From Collinsella sp. (GTDB lineage: Bacteria > Actinomycetota > Coriobacteriia > Coriobacteriales > Coriobacteriaceae), in contig DXZT01000053.1 of assembly GCA_019419545.1 (NCBI GenBank), positions 1 to 45,833 on the forward strand: a DNA stretch of 45,833 nucleotides, read 5' to 3'. Within the stretch, counting starts at the first letter, position 1, and the number at the start of each line of letters is the position of its first letter. The notes under the pieces are model-generated. The model did not search any database and was not told where the DNA came from. It was given only the letters and a program-made list of their open reading frames with translations. This document shows positions 31,369 to 40,501 of this stretch, piece by piece. Both the position numbers and the translations under genes were made by a program.

Positions 31369-32559
31369 ATGGCCTTTACCAAGAAGACCGTCCGCGACAT
31401 CGATGTCGACGGCAAGCGCGTTCTCGTCCGCGTTGACTTCAACGTGCCTATCAAGGATGGCGTCGTTGGCGACACCACCCGTATCAAGGCTGCCCTGCCC
31501 ACCATCAACTACCTCGTTGAGCACAACGCTCGCGTCATCCTCATGAGCCACCTCGGCCGTCCTGAGGGCACTGGCTTCCAGCCCGAGCTTTCCCTCGAGC
31601 CTGTCGCCAAGAAGCTCGCTGAGCTCTCTGGCCTTGACGTTGCTTTTGTTGCCGACACGTATGGCGAGAAGGCCGCCGAGGCTGTCGCCGCCGTCGAGCC
31701 GGGCAAGGTCCTCGTTCTCGAGAACGTCCGTTTTGACAAGCGTGAGAAGAAGAACGATCCCGAGATCGCCAAGAAGCTCGCTTCCTATGGTGACGTCTTC
31801 GTTCTCGATGCCTTCGGCACCGCACACCGCGCCCAGGGTTCCGTCGTGGGCCCCGCCGCTTACCTGCCTGCCGTCGCCGGCTTCCTGCTCGAGAAGGAGG
31901 TCGACACGCTGACCGGCATCTTCGCCGAGCCCGAGCGCCCCTTCGTCGCCATCGTCGGCGGTTCCAAGGTTTCCTCCAAGATCGGCGTTCTCGATCACCT
32001 CATCGACTCCGCTGATACCCTGATCATCGGTGGCGGCATGGCCTACACCTTCTTCCTGGCTCAGGGCCTGTCCGTCGGTCAGTCCCTCAAGGAAGAGGAC
32101 TGGGTCGAGCGCGCCGGTGAGATGCTCAAGAAGGCCGAGGAGAAGGGCGTCAAGATCCTGCTCCCCATCGACAACCGCGTTGCTGATCACTTTGGCGAGG
32201 ATGCTGTCCCCGAGGTTGTCGCTTCCGACGCTATCCCCGACGACCGTGAGGGTATGGACATCGGCCCCAAGACCGAGGAGCTCTACGCCGAGGCTGTCAA
32301 GGGTGCCAAGACTGTGTTCTGGAATGGCCCCATGGGCGTCTTCGAGTTCGATAACTTCGCTCACGGCACCCAGGCTATCGCCGAGGCTGTCGCCGAGGCT
32401 GATTGCACCTCGATCATCGGTGGTGGCGACTCTGTCGCAGCCGTCAACAAGTTCAACCTGGCCGACAAGATGAGCTGGATCTCTACCGGTGGTGGCGCTT
32501 CCATGGAGCTCGTCGAGGGTAAGGCCCTGCCCGGAGTGGAGGCGCTTCTCGATGCCTAA
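31369..32559 (+). CDS. pgk: phosphoglycerate kinase
   Basis: Transfers phosphate from 1,3-bisphosphoglycerate to ADP in glycolysis. The 396-residue length is standard. Family motifs are VRVDFNVPI (substrate loop), MSHLGRPEG, ENVRF, FGTAHRAQGS, the nucleotide-binding AIVGGSKVSSKIG and the C-terminal STGGGASMELVEGK. ATG 31369 lies 8 bases after GAAAGGTAG. It overlaps tpiA by 8 bases, so the two are translationally coupled. Codon bias is as strong as in gap. Confidence 0.98.
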   Translation: MAFTKKTVRDIDVDGKRVLVRVDFNVPIKDGVVGDTTRIKAALPTINYLVEHNARVILMSHLGRPEGTGFQPELSLEPVAKKLAELSGLDVAFVADTYGEKAAEAVAAVEPGKVLVLENVRFDKREKKNDPEIAKKLASYGDVFVLDAFGTAHRAQGSVVGPAAYLPAVAGFLLEKEVDTLTGIFAEPERPFVAIVGGSKVSSKIGVLDHLIDSADTLIIGGGMAYTFFLAQGLSVGQSLKEEDWVERAGEMLKKAEEKGVKILLPIDNRVADHFGEDAVPEVVASDAIPDDREGMDIGPKTEELYAEAVKGAKTVFWNGPMGVFEFDNFAHGTQAIAEAVAEADCTSIIGGGDSVAAVNKFNLADKMSWISTGGGASMELVEGKALPGVEALLDA

Positions 32560-33319
32560 TCGCACCCTTCTTATCGCTGGTAACTGGAAGATGAACAACG
32601 ACGTCGCCGAGGCCGCCAAGCTCGCCGACGAGCTGGCTCAGGCTCTGCCCGAGGTTCCGGCTGGCGTCGAGGTGCTCGTCTGCCCTCCGACCATCGACAT
32701 CACCACGGTTCATGACCGTATTCAGGCTGCCCCCATCGCCCTCGGTGCACAGAACGTGTACTGGGAGGCCAAGGGTGCCTTCACCGGTGAGTCTTCTTGC
32801 GACATGCTCAAGTCCGCTGGCTGCACCTACTGCATCATCGGTCACTCCGAGCGTCGTGATTACTTCCACGAGACCGACGAGGATCAGAACAAGAAGGCCA
32901 AGGCCCTCGTTGCCGCCGGTCTTGTTCCTGTCTTCTGCTGCGGCGAGTCCCTTGAGGTCCGCGAGGCCGGCACCTATGTCGAGCACGTCGTGAACCAGGT
33001 CAAGGCTGGTCTCGAGGGTCTCGAGATCACTTGCCCCAAGCAGGTCGTCGTCGCCTACGAGCCCATCTGGGCCATCGGCACCGGCAAGACCGCTACCGCC
33101 GAGGACGCTCAGGAGGTCTGCGGCGCTATCCGTGAGACCCTCAAGGAGATGTTCGGTGAGGAGCTCGCCGACGGCATCCGCGTTCTCTATGGTGGCTCTG
33201 CCAAGCCCGGCAACATCGCCGAGCTCGTCGCCAAGCCCGACGTCGACGGCGCCCTCGTGGGCGGCGCTTCGCTCAAGGCTGCCGACTTCGCCTCTATGGT
33301 CGTCAAGGCAGGCGAGTAG
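32552..33319 (+). CDS. tpiA: triosephosphate isomerase
   Basis: Interconverts dihydroxyacetone phosphate and glyceraldehyde-3-P. All catalytic residues of the 255-residue TIM barrel are visible: Lys in AGNWKMNN, His in IIGHSERRD, Glu in VAYEPIWAIGTGKTA, and the phosphate-binding LYGGSAKPGN and GALVGGASL. The start ATG 32552 lies inside the end of pgk (8-base overlap), with GTGGAGGC upstream. gpmI begins 5 bases after its stop. Confidence 0.98.
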   Translation: MPNRTLLIAGNWKMNNDVAEAAKLADELAQALPEVPAGVEVLVCPPTIDITTVHDRIQAAPIALGAQNVYWEAKGAFTGESSCDMLKSAGCTYCIIGHSERRDYFHETDEDQNKKAKALVAAGLVPVFCCGESLEVREAGTYVEHVVNQVKAGLEGLEITCPKQVVVAYEPIWAIGTGKTATAEDAQEVCGAIRETLKEMFGEELADGIRVLYGGSAKPGNIAELVAKPDVDGALVGGASLKAADFASMVVKAGE

Positions 33320-33324
33320 GACAT

Positions 33325-34878
33325 ATGGCACAGCGTCATCTTCCTGCACTCCTGATCATCATGGATGGTTGCGGCCTGGCTCCGGCCGATGGCGAGAACG
33401 CCGTCGCCGCTGCCAAGACGCCCTTCCTCGATAGCCTGTACGCTCAGTATCCCCACACCACGCTCGGTGCTTCGGGCGAGGACGTGGGTCTTCCCGATGG
33501 CCAGATGGGCAACTCCGAGGTGGGTCACCTCAACATCGGTGCCGGCCGCATCGTGTTCCAGGAGCTTTCGCGCATCAACAATGCCATCAAGGACGGCTCC
33601 ATCGCCAAGAACGAGGTCTTCGTCAAGGCTATGGACGACGTCAAGGCTGACGGCAAGACTCTCCACCTCATGGGCCTTATGAGCCCTGGCGGTGTTCATT
33701 CTCATATGAGCCACGTCGAGGCTCTGGTCAAGATGGCTGCCGAGCACGGTGTCAAGACCGTTCGCGTCCACGCCTTCATGGATGGTCGCGACGTTGACCC
33801 GCAGTCCGGTGCCGGTTACATGAGTGAGTTCTGCGCCTTCCTGGCTAAGATCTCCGAGGAGACCGGTTGCGACGCTCGCGTTGCCACCGTCTCGGGCCGT
33901 TATTGGGCCATGGACCGCGACAACCGTTGGGAGCGCATCCAGCGCGCCTACGATGTCATGGTCAACGCATCCGATGCCGATACCGACCCTGTTGCCGGTA
34001 TCAAGGCCTACTACGAGAAGGATCCGCGCGGCGACGAGTTCGTCGAGCCCTTCGCTGCCCACAACGAGGGCATCCACGAGGGCGACGCGGCCATCTTCTT
34101 CAACTTCCGTCCCGACCGCGCTCGTCAGATGACTCGCGTGTTCACGGACAAGGAGTTCGACGGCTTTGAGCGCGAGCAGATCAAGCTTTCGCACTTTGTG
34201 ACGATGACCGAGTACGACCCGACGTTTGACGTCGAGGTCGCCTTCCCCAAGACGTTCCCCGAGAACGTTCTGGCCGACGTTATCGCCGCCAATGGCCTGA
34301 AGCAGCTGCACACCGCCGAGACCGAGAAGTACGCCCACGTGACGTTCTTCCTCAACGGCGGCATCGAGGAGCCCAAGGAGGGCGAGGAGCGCGTGCTCGT
34401 CGCTTCTCCCAAGGTCGCTACCTACGACCTGCAACCTGAGATGAGCGCTCCCGAGGTTACCGAGAAGCTTGTCGCCGCCATCAACGAGGATCGCGCTGAT
34501 TTCTACATCGTGAACTTCGCAAACTGCGACATGGTTGGTCACACCGGTGTCTTCGACGCTGCCGTTAAGGCCGTCGAGGCTGTTGACGATGCCCTGTCCA
34601 AGGTTGTCCCGGCGATTCTCGCTAAGGGCGGCTTTGCGCTGATTACCGCCGATCACGGCAACGCCGATCACATGTTTGACGTTGCTTCCGACGGTTCCAA
34701 GCATCCGTTCACGGCTCACACCACCAACCGCGTGCCGTTCATCATCGTTGATGAGAAGGCACAGCTCACCGGTATCGAGGACGGCCGTCTTTCCGATATC
34801 GCTCCGACCATGCTCACCATGGCTGGTATTGAGCCTTCCGCCGAGATGACGGGTCGCGTACTCGCCACCGAGGCCTAA
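33325..34878 (+). CDS. gpmI: 2,3-bisphosphoglycerate-independent phosphoglycerate mutase
   Basis: Isomerises 3- and 2-phosphoglycerate through a phosphoserine intermediate, with two divalent metal ions (often Mn). The 517-residue protein has the metal-binding start IIMDGCG (usually DGWG), the nucleophile serine in QMGNSEVGHLNIGAG, HAFMDGRDVDPQSG, FNFRPDRARQ, and the late metal site ADHGNADHM. Length is typical. It is the fourth gene of the gap-pgk-tpiA-gpmI unit, which ends with the strong terminator at 34906-34940. No enolase follows, unlike the Bacillus gapA-pgk-tpiA-pgm-eno operon. Confidence 0.97.
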   Translation: MAQRHLPALLIIMDGCGLAPADGENAVAAAKTPFLDSLYAQYPHTTLGASGEDVGLPDGQMGNSEVGHLNIGAGRIVFQELSRINNAIKDGSIAKNEVFVKAMDDVKADGKTLHLMGLMSPGGVHSHMSHVEALVKMAAEHGVKTVRVHAFMDGRDVDPQSGAGYMSEFCAFLAKISEETGCDARVATVSGRYWAMDRDNRWERIQRAYDVMVNASDADTDPVAGIKAYYEKDPRGDEFVEPFAAHNEGIHEGDAAIFFNFRPDRARQMTRVFTDKEFDGFEREQIKLSHFVTMTEYDPTFDVEVAFPKTFPENVLADVIAANGLKQLHTAETEKYAHVTFFLNGGIEEPKEGEERVLVASPKVATYDLQPEMSAPEVTEKLVAAINEDRADFYIVNFANCDMVGHTGVFDAAVKAVEAVDDALSKVVPAILAKGGFALITADHGNADHMFDVASDGSKHPFTAHTTNRVPFIIVDEKAQLTGIEDGRLSDIAPTMLTMAGIEPSAEMTGRVLATEA

Positions 34879-34905
34879 TAGAAAACAAATACCGTTTTCT
34901 AGTAA

Positions 34906-34940
34906 GGGGGTTGTCCACAACCGGACAACCCTCTTTTTTT
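34906..34940 (+). terminator. terminator of the glycolytic operon
   Basis: An 11-bp stem (34906-34916 with 34923-34933, one G-U pair) with loop ACAACC is followed by seven T residues. A smaller GAAAAC/GTTTTC hairpin (34881-34899) sits just after the gpmI stop. Confidence 0.95.
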
Positions 34941-34992
34941 GCGCTATTTCTACCTCGTCACCAAATGGCTGATGGGGGAGTGCTGGGGGTTG

Positions 34993-35001
34993 TGGTACAG
35001 T
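34993..35001 (+). promoter_or_regulatory. possible secG promoter
   Basis: TGGTACAGT is an extended -10 (TGnTACAGT), about 36 bases before the secG start. No good -35 is seen, which is common for extended -10 promoters. The strong terminator upstream means secG needs a promoter in this gap. Confidence 0.4.
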
Positions 35002-35037
35002 ACTGGAGTTTGAATTGTTCTATTAAGGAGCTTATCT

Positions 35038-35292
35038 ATGGGTCCGTTTCAGATTCTTCTGTTTGTCGTTTGGGTTGTCTCTGCCGTGGCGCTGACGATT
35101 CTCGTCCTGATGCACTCTGGTAAGGGCACCGGCGTTTCGGATATGATCGCTAGCTCGCTGTATAACTCCAGCTCTGCCACGGGCGTCATGGAGCAGAACC
35201 TCGATCGCCTGACGGTAATTATGGCCGTCGTTTTTGCCGTGTGTGTCGTCCTGTGCATGTTCTTCTTCCCGCAGGGTATCGTCGGCTACTAA
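35038..35292 (+). CDS. secG: preprotein translocase subunit SecG
   Basis: Small membrane subunit of the SecYEG channel, which aids the membrane cycle of SecA. The 84-residue protein has two hydrophobic segments (about 3-25 and 57-78) around a polar loop with the family motif LMHSGKGTGVSDM. Start ATG 35038 has AAGGAG (35025-35030) upstream. Its place behind tpiA/gpmI follows the actinobacterial gap-pgk-tpiA-secG order. It has its own terminator. Confidence 0.93.
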   Translation: MGPFQILLFVVWVVSAVALTILVLMHSGKGTGVSDMIASSLYNSSSATGVMEQNLDRLTVIMAVVFAVCVVLCMFFFPQGIVGY

Positions 35293-35314
35293 GCACGAGC
35301 CACATAAATACTTG

Positions 35315-35345
35315 AAAAGGGTTCCGCAAGTGCGGGACCCTTTTT
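35315..35345 (+). terminator. terminator after secG
   Basis: AAAAGGGTTCCGC (35315-35327) pairs with GCGGGACCCTTTT (35332-35344) with one G-U pair and an AAGT loop; the U tract is part of the stem, a form that can work in both directions. Confidence 0.93.
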
Positions 35346-35586
35346 GTTTACATATTTGTAACAGAGCCAAAATATCCCCACATACTTCGCCCAACTAAAG
35401 AAATTCTCGACCGTTGACCGGAATTAGCCCCAAATCGTGCATAAAATGCGCTACTGTATTGAGAAACGTTGGTTCGTTGTGCATAACCAGCCATAGCAAC
35501 GGGCGGCGTTTTGATGGTTCGGATCGGATTGTCTCGACATGTGTCCGACTGAACATTTCTTTGTCCTATCTCATAAGGAGGATGGC
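35346..35586 (+). promoter_or_regulatory. oppA promoter and leader region
   Basis: TTGACC (35414-35419) and TAAAAT (35442-35447) are the best promoter-like boxes, but the spacer is 22 bp. Downstream, TGGTT (about 35470) can pair with AACCA, or the adjacent GTTG can pair with CAAC (about 35500); the two pairings exclude each other. I recognise no riboswitch. The leader ends at AAGGAGG (35575-35581). Confidence 0.35.
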
Positions 35587-37263
35587 ATGGCTGATTCTAT
35601 GTTCCACCAGCCCGTTATGGGTCGTCGCGCCTTTGTCGGCGGTACCCTTGCTGCGAGCTCCATGGCTTTTCTTGCCGCATGCGGCAAGAAGGGCGGCGAC
35701 GCTTCCGGTTCTGAGTCCGGTTCGAAGCTGAACTTCTACATCAACAACCCGGTCTGCATCGACCCCTACAATGTCCAGGAGGACCAGGGCACTCAGGTCG
35801 AGTACCAGCTCTTTGATGCTCTGACCTCTTATGACGCCGAGAAGGGCGAGATCGTTCCGCTGGCTTGCGAGTCCTTCGAGGCCAACGACGACGCCACCGA
35901 GTTCACCTTCAAGATCAAGAAGGCCAAGTTCCACAACGGTGACGACGTTACCTCCAAGTCCTTCAAGCTCGGTTGGGAGCGTCTGGTCAACACCAAGTCG
36001 GCTGTCGCTACCGAGTACGGCCCTTCCGAGGTCTCCTATCACCTTTCCATGGTCGAGGGCTATGACGATCTGCTTGCCGGTAACGCTACCGAGCTCAGCG
36101 GTGTTACCTGCCCCGACGATGAGACCCTCGTCGTCAAGCTGGCTTCCGCTTACGCCGACTTCCCCTTCGTCGCCTCTCACCCGGCTCTGGCCCCGGTTCC
36201 CGAGTGCGCCGAGTCCGATGTCAAGAGCTTCTACCTCGCCCCGGTCGGTAACGGCCCGTTCATGATGGACGGCAAGTGGGAGGATGGCCAGGAGATCAAC
36301 GTCAAGAAGTTCGACGATTACTATGGCGACAAGGCCAAGATCGATGGCATCCACTTCCAGGTCATCAAGGACATGGAGACCGCCTACAAGGAGTTCCAGG
36401 CCGGTAACCTCGATGTCTGCGACGTTCCCGTCGCTCAGATCGACGCCGCCAAGAAGGATCGCGGCGTGTCCAAGGACGGCTACACCATGGGTGACGGCGA
36501 GCGCATGCTGCTCGGCGCCGAGCCTTCCACGTACTATCTGACCTGCAACACCACGGCCGAGCCGTTCAGCAACGCCGACCTGCGCAGGGGTATCTCCCTG
36601 GCCATCAACCGTGAGGCCATCTGCAAGACCATCTACAAGGGTACCCGTACTCCTGCCGACGGCATTGTTCCTCCGGGCATCGATGGCTACAAGGAGGGCG
36701 CATGGGAGTTCTGCGCCTACGATGTCGACAAGGCTAACGAGTACCTCGACAAGGTTGCTCCCGCTGGCGCTAACGGGGATCGTGGCATTAGCGTGACCCT
36801 GTCCTACAACCAGGACGGCGGTCACAAGGAGATCATGGAGTCCATCATCGGTGACCTCGCCAAGGTTGGCGTTACCGCTGTCTCCGATACCCCTGAGTGG
36901 TCTGCCCTGCTCGAGCAGTATCAGAACTATAACTATCAGTTCGGTCGTCTGGGTTGGATTGCCGACTACCCGATCATGGACAACTTCCTGTATCCGCTGT
37001 TCCACTCCGACTCCCTCGGTGGCGACAACCGCTCCGGTTACAACAACCCCGAGTTCGACGCCAAGGTCGACGAGGCTCGTACTATTGTTGACGACGAGGA
37101 GCGCGTCGCTAAGATGCAGGAGGCCGACGCCATGGTCGCTGCTGACTGCCCGGTCATCCCGGTGATGTTCTATACGCACACCATTGCTGGCTCCGACCGC
37201 GTTAAGTACCTCTATGTCGATCCGCAGAAGCACGCCGATCTGGGTACCGCTGAGCTCGCCTAA
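35587..37263 (+). CDS. oppA: oligopeptide-binding lipoprotein, Tat-exported
   Basis: Solute-binding protein of the second family-5 ABC importer. The 558-residue precursor carries a twin-arginine signal MGRRAFVGG (RR 13-14) and a lipobox LAAC (Cys32). The mature part is an SBP_bac_5 domain with FEANDDATEFTFKIKKAKFHNGDDVT, a peptide-binding-protein hallmark, and LGWIADYPIMDNFLYPLFHSD, typical of OppA. With the complete permease and ATPase set downstream, oligopeptides are the likely substrate. ATG 35587 is five bases from AAGGAGG; an upstream in-frame start at 35539 would bury the signal peptide. Strong codon bias suggests high expression. Confidence 0.93.
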   Translation: MADSMFHQPVMGRRAFVGGTLAASSMAFLAACGKKGGDASGSESGSKLNFYINNPVCIDPYNVQEDQGTQVEYQLFDALTSYDAEKGEIVPLACESFEANDDATEFTFKIKKAKFHNGDDVTSKSFKLGWERLVNTKSAVATEYGPSEVSYHLSMVEGYDDLLAGNATELSGVTCPDDETLVVKLASAYADFPFVASHPALAPVPECAESDVKSFYLAPVGNGPFMMDGKWEDGQEINVKKFDDYYGDKAKIDGIHFQVIKDMETAYKEFQAGNLDVCDVPVAQIDAAKKDRGVSKDGYTMGDGERMLLGAEPSTYYLTCNTTAEPFSNADLRRGISLAINREAICKTIYKGTRTPADGIVPPGIDGYKEGAWEFCAYDVDKANEYLDKVAPAGANGDRGISVTLSYNQDGGHKEIMESIIGDLAKVGVTAVSDTPEWSALLEQYQNYNYQFGRLGWIADYPIMDNFLYPLFHSDSLGGDNRSGYNNPEFDAKVDEARTIVDDEERVAKMQEADAMVAADCPVIPVMFYTHTIAGSDRVKYLYVDPQKHADLGTAELA

Positions 37264-37360
37264 GAGTTTGCAGCTTCCGTGAGGGTCAAGTATTTACGTA
37301 GACCTCATGGGAAACATACAGTTCTCCCTAACCTGGGGTAAACTGGCTGATGGTAATTTT

Positions 37361-37415
37361 GGGATGCCGGTCTGGCGATCGGCATCCCATTTAGGTTAAT
37401 CCCTAGATAGGGGAG
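37361..37415 (+). promoter_or_regulatory. intercistronic hairpins between oppA and oppB
   Basis: GGGATGCCG (37361-37369) and CGGCATCCC (37380-37388) form a perfect 9-bp stem without a U tract. Next, CCCT (37401-37404) can pair with AGGG (37409-37412), partly covering the GGGGAG ribosome site of oppB. Together they would keep oppA message high and oppB translation low. Confidence 0.5.
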
Positions 37416-37419
37416 TGGT

Positions 37420-38457
37420 ATGGGTAAGTACATCGTTAAACGTGTGCTTCAGTTCATCCCGGTGTTTTTGGGCGTTACGCTGATTCTGTTCGCCCTCCAG
37501 AATATCGTGCCGGGAGATCCGATCAAGCTGATCGGTGGAGACAAGGCTCTGTCCCCCGAGGTGGAGCTTCAGCTTCGCGTTCGCTATCACCTGGTCCAGA
37601 CGGACGATGACGGCAACGCGATCCTTGACGAGAACGGCGACCCCGTTCAAACGTCGCTCGTGGACCGTTACTTGTATTACATGAACGGCCTGCTTCATGG
37701 CGATCTGGGCAATTCGTATCAGCGCAAGCTGCCGGTTACGGAAATCTTTGCCCAGAAGTATCCGTATACGGTCAAACTTGCCGCGTGCGCCATCGTGCTC
37801 GAGGCAATTATGGGTATCGGTGCGGGTATCATTTCGGCGGTAAAGCGTTATTCCTTCTGGGATATTTTGGTAACGCTCACCACGTCGATCCTCGTTGCGG
37901 TCCCGGCCTTCTGGCTCGGTATGTTGCTGCAGCTGTTCTTTGGCGTCATCCTCAAGGACGCCACGGGCGGTGCAATCTCCATGCCGATCTCGGGTGCCGG
38001 CGGTTCCAGCTCTCAGTATCAGGATTGGATGCACTATGTGCTTCCGACCATTACGCTGGCTTCGGTTTCGACCGCTTATGCTGCGCGCATTATGCGCTCG
38101 CAGCTGCTTGACGTCATGAACCAGGATTACATCCGTACGGCAAAGGCCAAGGGTCTCTCCAATCGTGCGATCATCGTCAAGCATGCGCTTAAGAATGCAC
38201 TCATCCCCGTCGTTACCTATATTGGTGTCGACTTTGGCGGCATGCTTTCGGGCGCCATCCTGACCGAGACGGTCTTCAACTGGCCCGGTATCGGCTATGA
38301 GGTCTATCGCGCCATTAGCATGCGTGACTGGCCCATCGTTATGGGCGGCGTTACGCTCATCGTTGTCGTCGTCATGGTGATCAACCTGCTCGTCGACATT
38401 AGCTATGCATTCCTCGACCCGCGCATCCGCCTTGGCGGTCCGTCGGATAAGGCCTAA
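37420..38457 (+). CDS. oppB: oligopeptide ABC transporter permease
   Basis: First membrane subunit of the opp importer, 345 residues with about six helices. It has the DppB/OppB start (VKRVLQFIPVFLGVTLILF), a long periplasmic loop after helix 1 with an acidic DDDGNAILDENGD insert, and the EAA loop YIRTAKAKGLSNRAIIVKHALKNALIP. ATG 37420 follows the GGGGAG that can fold into a small hairpin. oppC begins 14 bases downstream. Confidence 0.95.
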   Translation: MGKYIVKRVLQFIPVFLGVTLILFALQNIVPGDPIKLIGGDKALSPEVELQLRVRYHLVQTDDDGNAILDENGDPVQTSLVDRYLYYMNGLLHGDLGNSYQRKLPVTEIFAQKYPYTVKLAACAIVLEAIMGIGAGIISAVKRYSFWDILVTLTTSILVAVPAFWLGMLLQLFFGVILKDATGGAISMPISGAGGSSSQYQDWMHYVLPTITLASVSTAYAARIMRSQLLDVMNQDYIRTAKAKGLSNRAIIVKHALKNALIPVVTYIGVDFGGMLSGAILTETVFNWPGIGYEVYRAISMRDWPIVMGGVTLIVVVVMVINLLVDISYAFLDPRIRLGGPSDKA

Positions 38458-38471
38458 GGGAGGTACGTCTC

Positions 38472-39407
38472 ATGCAGGAAACTGATTCTCAGTCTCAGGA
38501 GCAGGCTACCGCCACCAAGGTCGCATCTGCTCCCGCCAAGTCCCGCACGCTGTGGGGCGACGCTTTTAAGCGTCTTCGTAAGAACAAGCTCGCCGTTATC
38601 GGTGTCTGCTGGATCATCATCGTCGTTGTGGTTGCCCTGACCGCAGATCTGTGGGCTAAGCCCTGGCTCGGTTCGCCGACGGCTTCCGATTCGACCACCA
38701 TGGCCGAGACATCGCTACTGGCTCCGTGTGCCGAGCACCCGTTTGGCACCGATGCCCTCGGTCGCGACATTCTCGTCCGCGTTATCTACGGTGCACGCGT
38801 TTCGCTTTCTGTCGGTATCATGGCCACCGCCATCTCCACATTGATCGGCCTGGTCATGGGCGCCCTGGCCGGTTTCTACGGCGGCATTTGGGATACGATC
38901 ATCATGCGCTGTGCGGACATCTTCCTGGCGTTCCCGTACGTGCTGTTCGTTGTCGCCATGATCGCCGTTATCGGCCGTGGTCTTCAGAACGTCTTTATCG
39001 CCATCGGCATTCTTGGCTGGCCTTCGATTGCGCGCGTCTTCCGCTCTGCAATCTTGACGGTCAAGGAAAACGACTATGTTGATGCAGCGCGCGCGATGGG
39101 TGCATCTGATGCTCGTATCGTCGTGCGTCACATCTTCCCGAACTCCGTCGCCTCCATCGTGGTCTACGCGACCATGAACATTGGTGGCGCCATTCTGACC
39201 GAGTCCGCTCTGTCCTTCCTCGGCATGGGCGTTATTCCGCCTACGCCTTCGTGGGGCTCCATGATTCAGGACGGTCAGCAGTATCTTCTGACCGCTCCCT
39301 GGATGATGATCATGCCCGGTCTGGCAATTCTCTCGACGGTGCTCGCCTTCACCCTGCTGGGTGACGGTCTGCGCGACGCCCTCGACGTCAAGATGAAGGA
39401 CGCATAA
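38472..39407 (+). CDS. oppC: oligopeptide ABC transporter permease
   Basis: Second membrane subunit, 311 residues. A hydrophilic N-terminus (about 35 residues) is followed by helix 1, the DppC/OppC signature HPFGTDALGRDILVRVIYGARVSL, and the EAA loop YVDAARAMGASDARIVVRHIFPNSVA. ATG 38472 has AAGGGAGG (38456-38463) upstream. oppD begins 2 bases after its stop, so translation is coupled. In contrast to the sialic-acid locus, permease and ATPase are separate proteins here. Confidence 0.95.
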   Translation: MQETDSQSQEQATATKVASAPAKSRTLWGDAFKRLRKNKLAVIGVCWIIIVVVVALTADLWAKPWLGSPTASDSTTMAETSLLAPCAEHPFGTDALGRDILVRVIYGARVSLSVGIMATAISTLIGLVMGALAGFYGGIWDTIIMRCADIFLAFPYVLFVVAMIAVIGRGLQNVFIAIGILGWPSIARVFRSAILTVKENDYVDAARAMGASDARIVVRHIFPNSVASIVVYATMNIGGAILTESALSFLGMGVIPPTPSWGSMIQDGQQYLLTAPWMMIMPGLAILSTVLAFTLLGDGLRDALDVKMKDA

Positions 39408-39409
39408 GG

Positions 39410-40501
39410 ATGAAGAAGAACAAGAACTATGTGGACCTGAAGGATCAGCCGGTTCCTGAGGGCCAGCATCTGCTCGAGGTCGATGACCTTAAGATGTATT
39501 TCCACACCGAGGATGGCGTTGTTCGCGCTGTCGACGGTGTCTCCTACACGCTCGATCGCGGCGAAACCCTGGGCGTCGTCGGTGAGTCCGGCTCCGGTAA
39601 GTCCGTGACCGCCATGACCATCATGGGCCTCATCTCGATGCCTCCGGGAAAGATCGAGGGCGGTGACGTTCGCTATCGCGGCCGCTCCATCCTCGAAATG
39701 ACCGAGGAAGAGATGCAGCACATTCGCGGCAACGATATCGCGATGATCTTCCAGGATCCTATGACCTCCTTGAACCCGGTCTATAAGATCGGCAGGCAGG
39801 TGGGCGAGGGTCTTCGTCTGCACCGTGGCTACTCCAAGCAGGAGGCGCTCAAGCGTGCCACCGAGCTTTTGGACCTCGTGGGTATCCCCGAGCCCGAGAA
39901 GCGCGTCAATGAGTATCCGCACCAGTTCTCTGGCGGTATGCGTCAGCGAGTCATGATTGCCATGGCCCTTGCCTGCGATCCCGATATTCTGATTGCCGAC
40001 GAGCCCACGACTGCCCTGGACGTTACCATCCAGGCTCAGATTATCGAGCTCATGCAGGAGATGCAGGAGAAGAACGGCAACGCCATCATCATGATTACCC
40101 ATGACCTGGGTGTTGTCGCCGATATGGCCGATAAGATCATGGTTATGTACGCCGGCCGCCCCGTTGAGTTCGGTACTGCTGAGGAAATCTTCTACGAGAG
40201 CCGCCACCCCTACACCTGGGGTCTTATCCGCTCCATCCCGGAGCAGGCAATCGAAGAGAAGAAGCCGCTGACGCCGATTCACGGCAACCCGCCTTCGCTC
40301 ATGAACCTGCCTGAGGGCTGCGTCTTCTCTCCTCGTTGCCCCTACGCGACGGACAAGTGCCGCAAGCAGCGCCCTGAGCGCGTTGTCACCGAGTCCGGTC
40401 ACTATTCTGCGTGCCACTATTCCGGTGACCCCGAGTTCCTCAAGAACGCTCCTGAGACGTCCCGTACGCGCAAGGATTCCAAGAAGGGAGGCGAGGCGTA
40501 A
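39410..40501 (+). CDS. oppD: oligopeptide ABC transporter ATP-binding protein
   Basis: ATPase of the opp importer, 363 residues. It has Walker A GVVGESGSGKSV, Q-loop FQDPMTSLNPVY, signature FSGGMRQRVMIAMAL, Walker B ILIADEPTTALDVT and switch His ITHDLG. The C-terminal oligopeptide domain keeps four cysteines (EGCVFSPRCPYATDKC ... YSACHY), the pattern that binds a [4Fe-4S] cluster in this family. The stop of this gene touches the oppF ATG. Confidence 0.96.
   Translation: MKKNKNYVDLKDQPVPEGQHLLEVDDLKMYFHTEDGVVRAVDGVSYTLDRGETLGVVGESGSGKSVTAMTIMGLISMPPGKIEGGDVRYRGRSILEMTEEEMQHIRGNDIAMIFQDPMTSLNPVYKIGRQVGEGLRLHRGYSKQEALKRATELLDLVGIPEPEKRVNEYPHQFSGGMRQRVMIAMALACDPDILIADEPTTALDVTIQAQIIELMQEMQEKNGNAIIMITHDLGVVADMADKIMVMYAGRPVEFGTAEEIFYESRHPYTWGLIRSIPEQAIEEKKPLTPIHGNPPSLMNLPEGCVFSPRCPYATDKCRKQRPERVVTESGHYSACHYSGDPEFLKNAPETSRTRKDSKKGGEA

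Noticed and set aside
33187..37233. Long minus-strand open frames opposite gpmI (33187-34920) and oppA (35566-37233)
   Set aside because: They run against highly expressed, strongly biased genes and give no recognisable protein motifs; they span promoters and terminators of the real genes.
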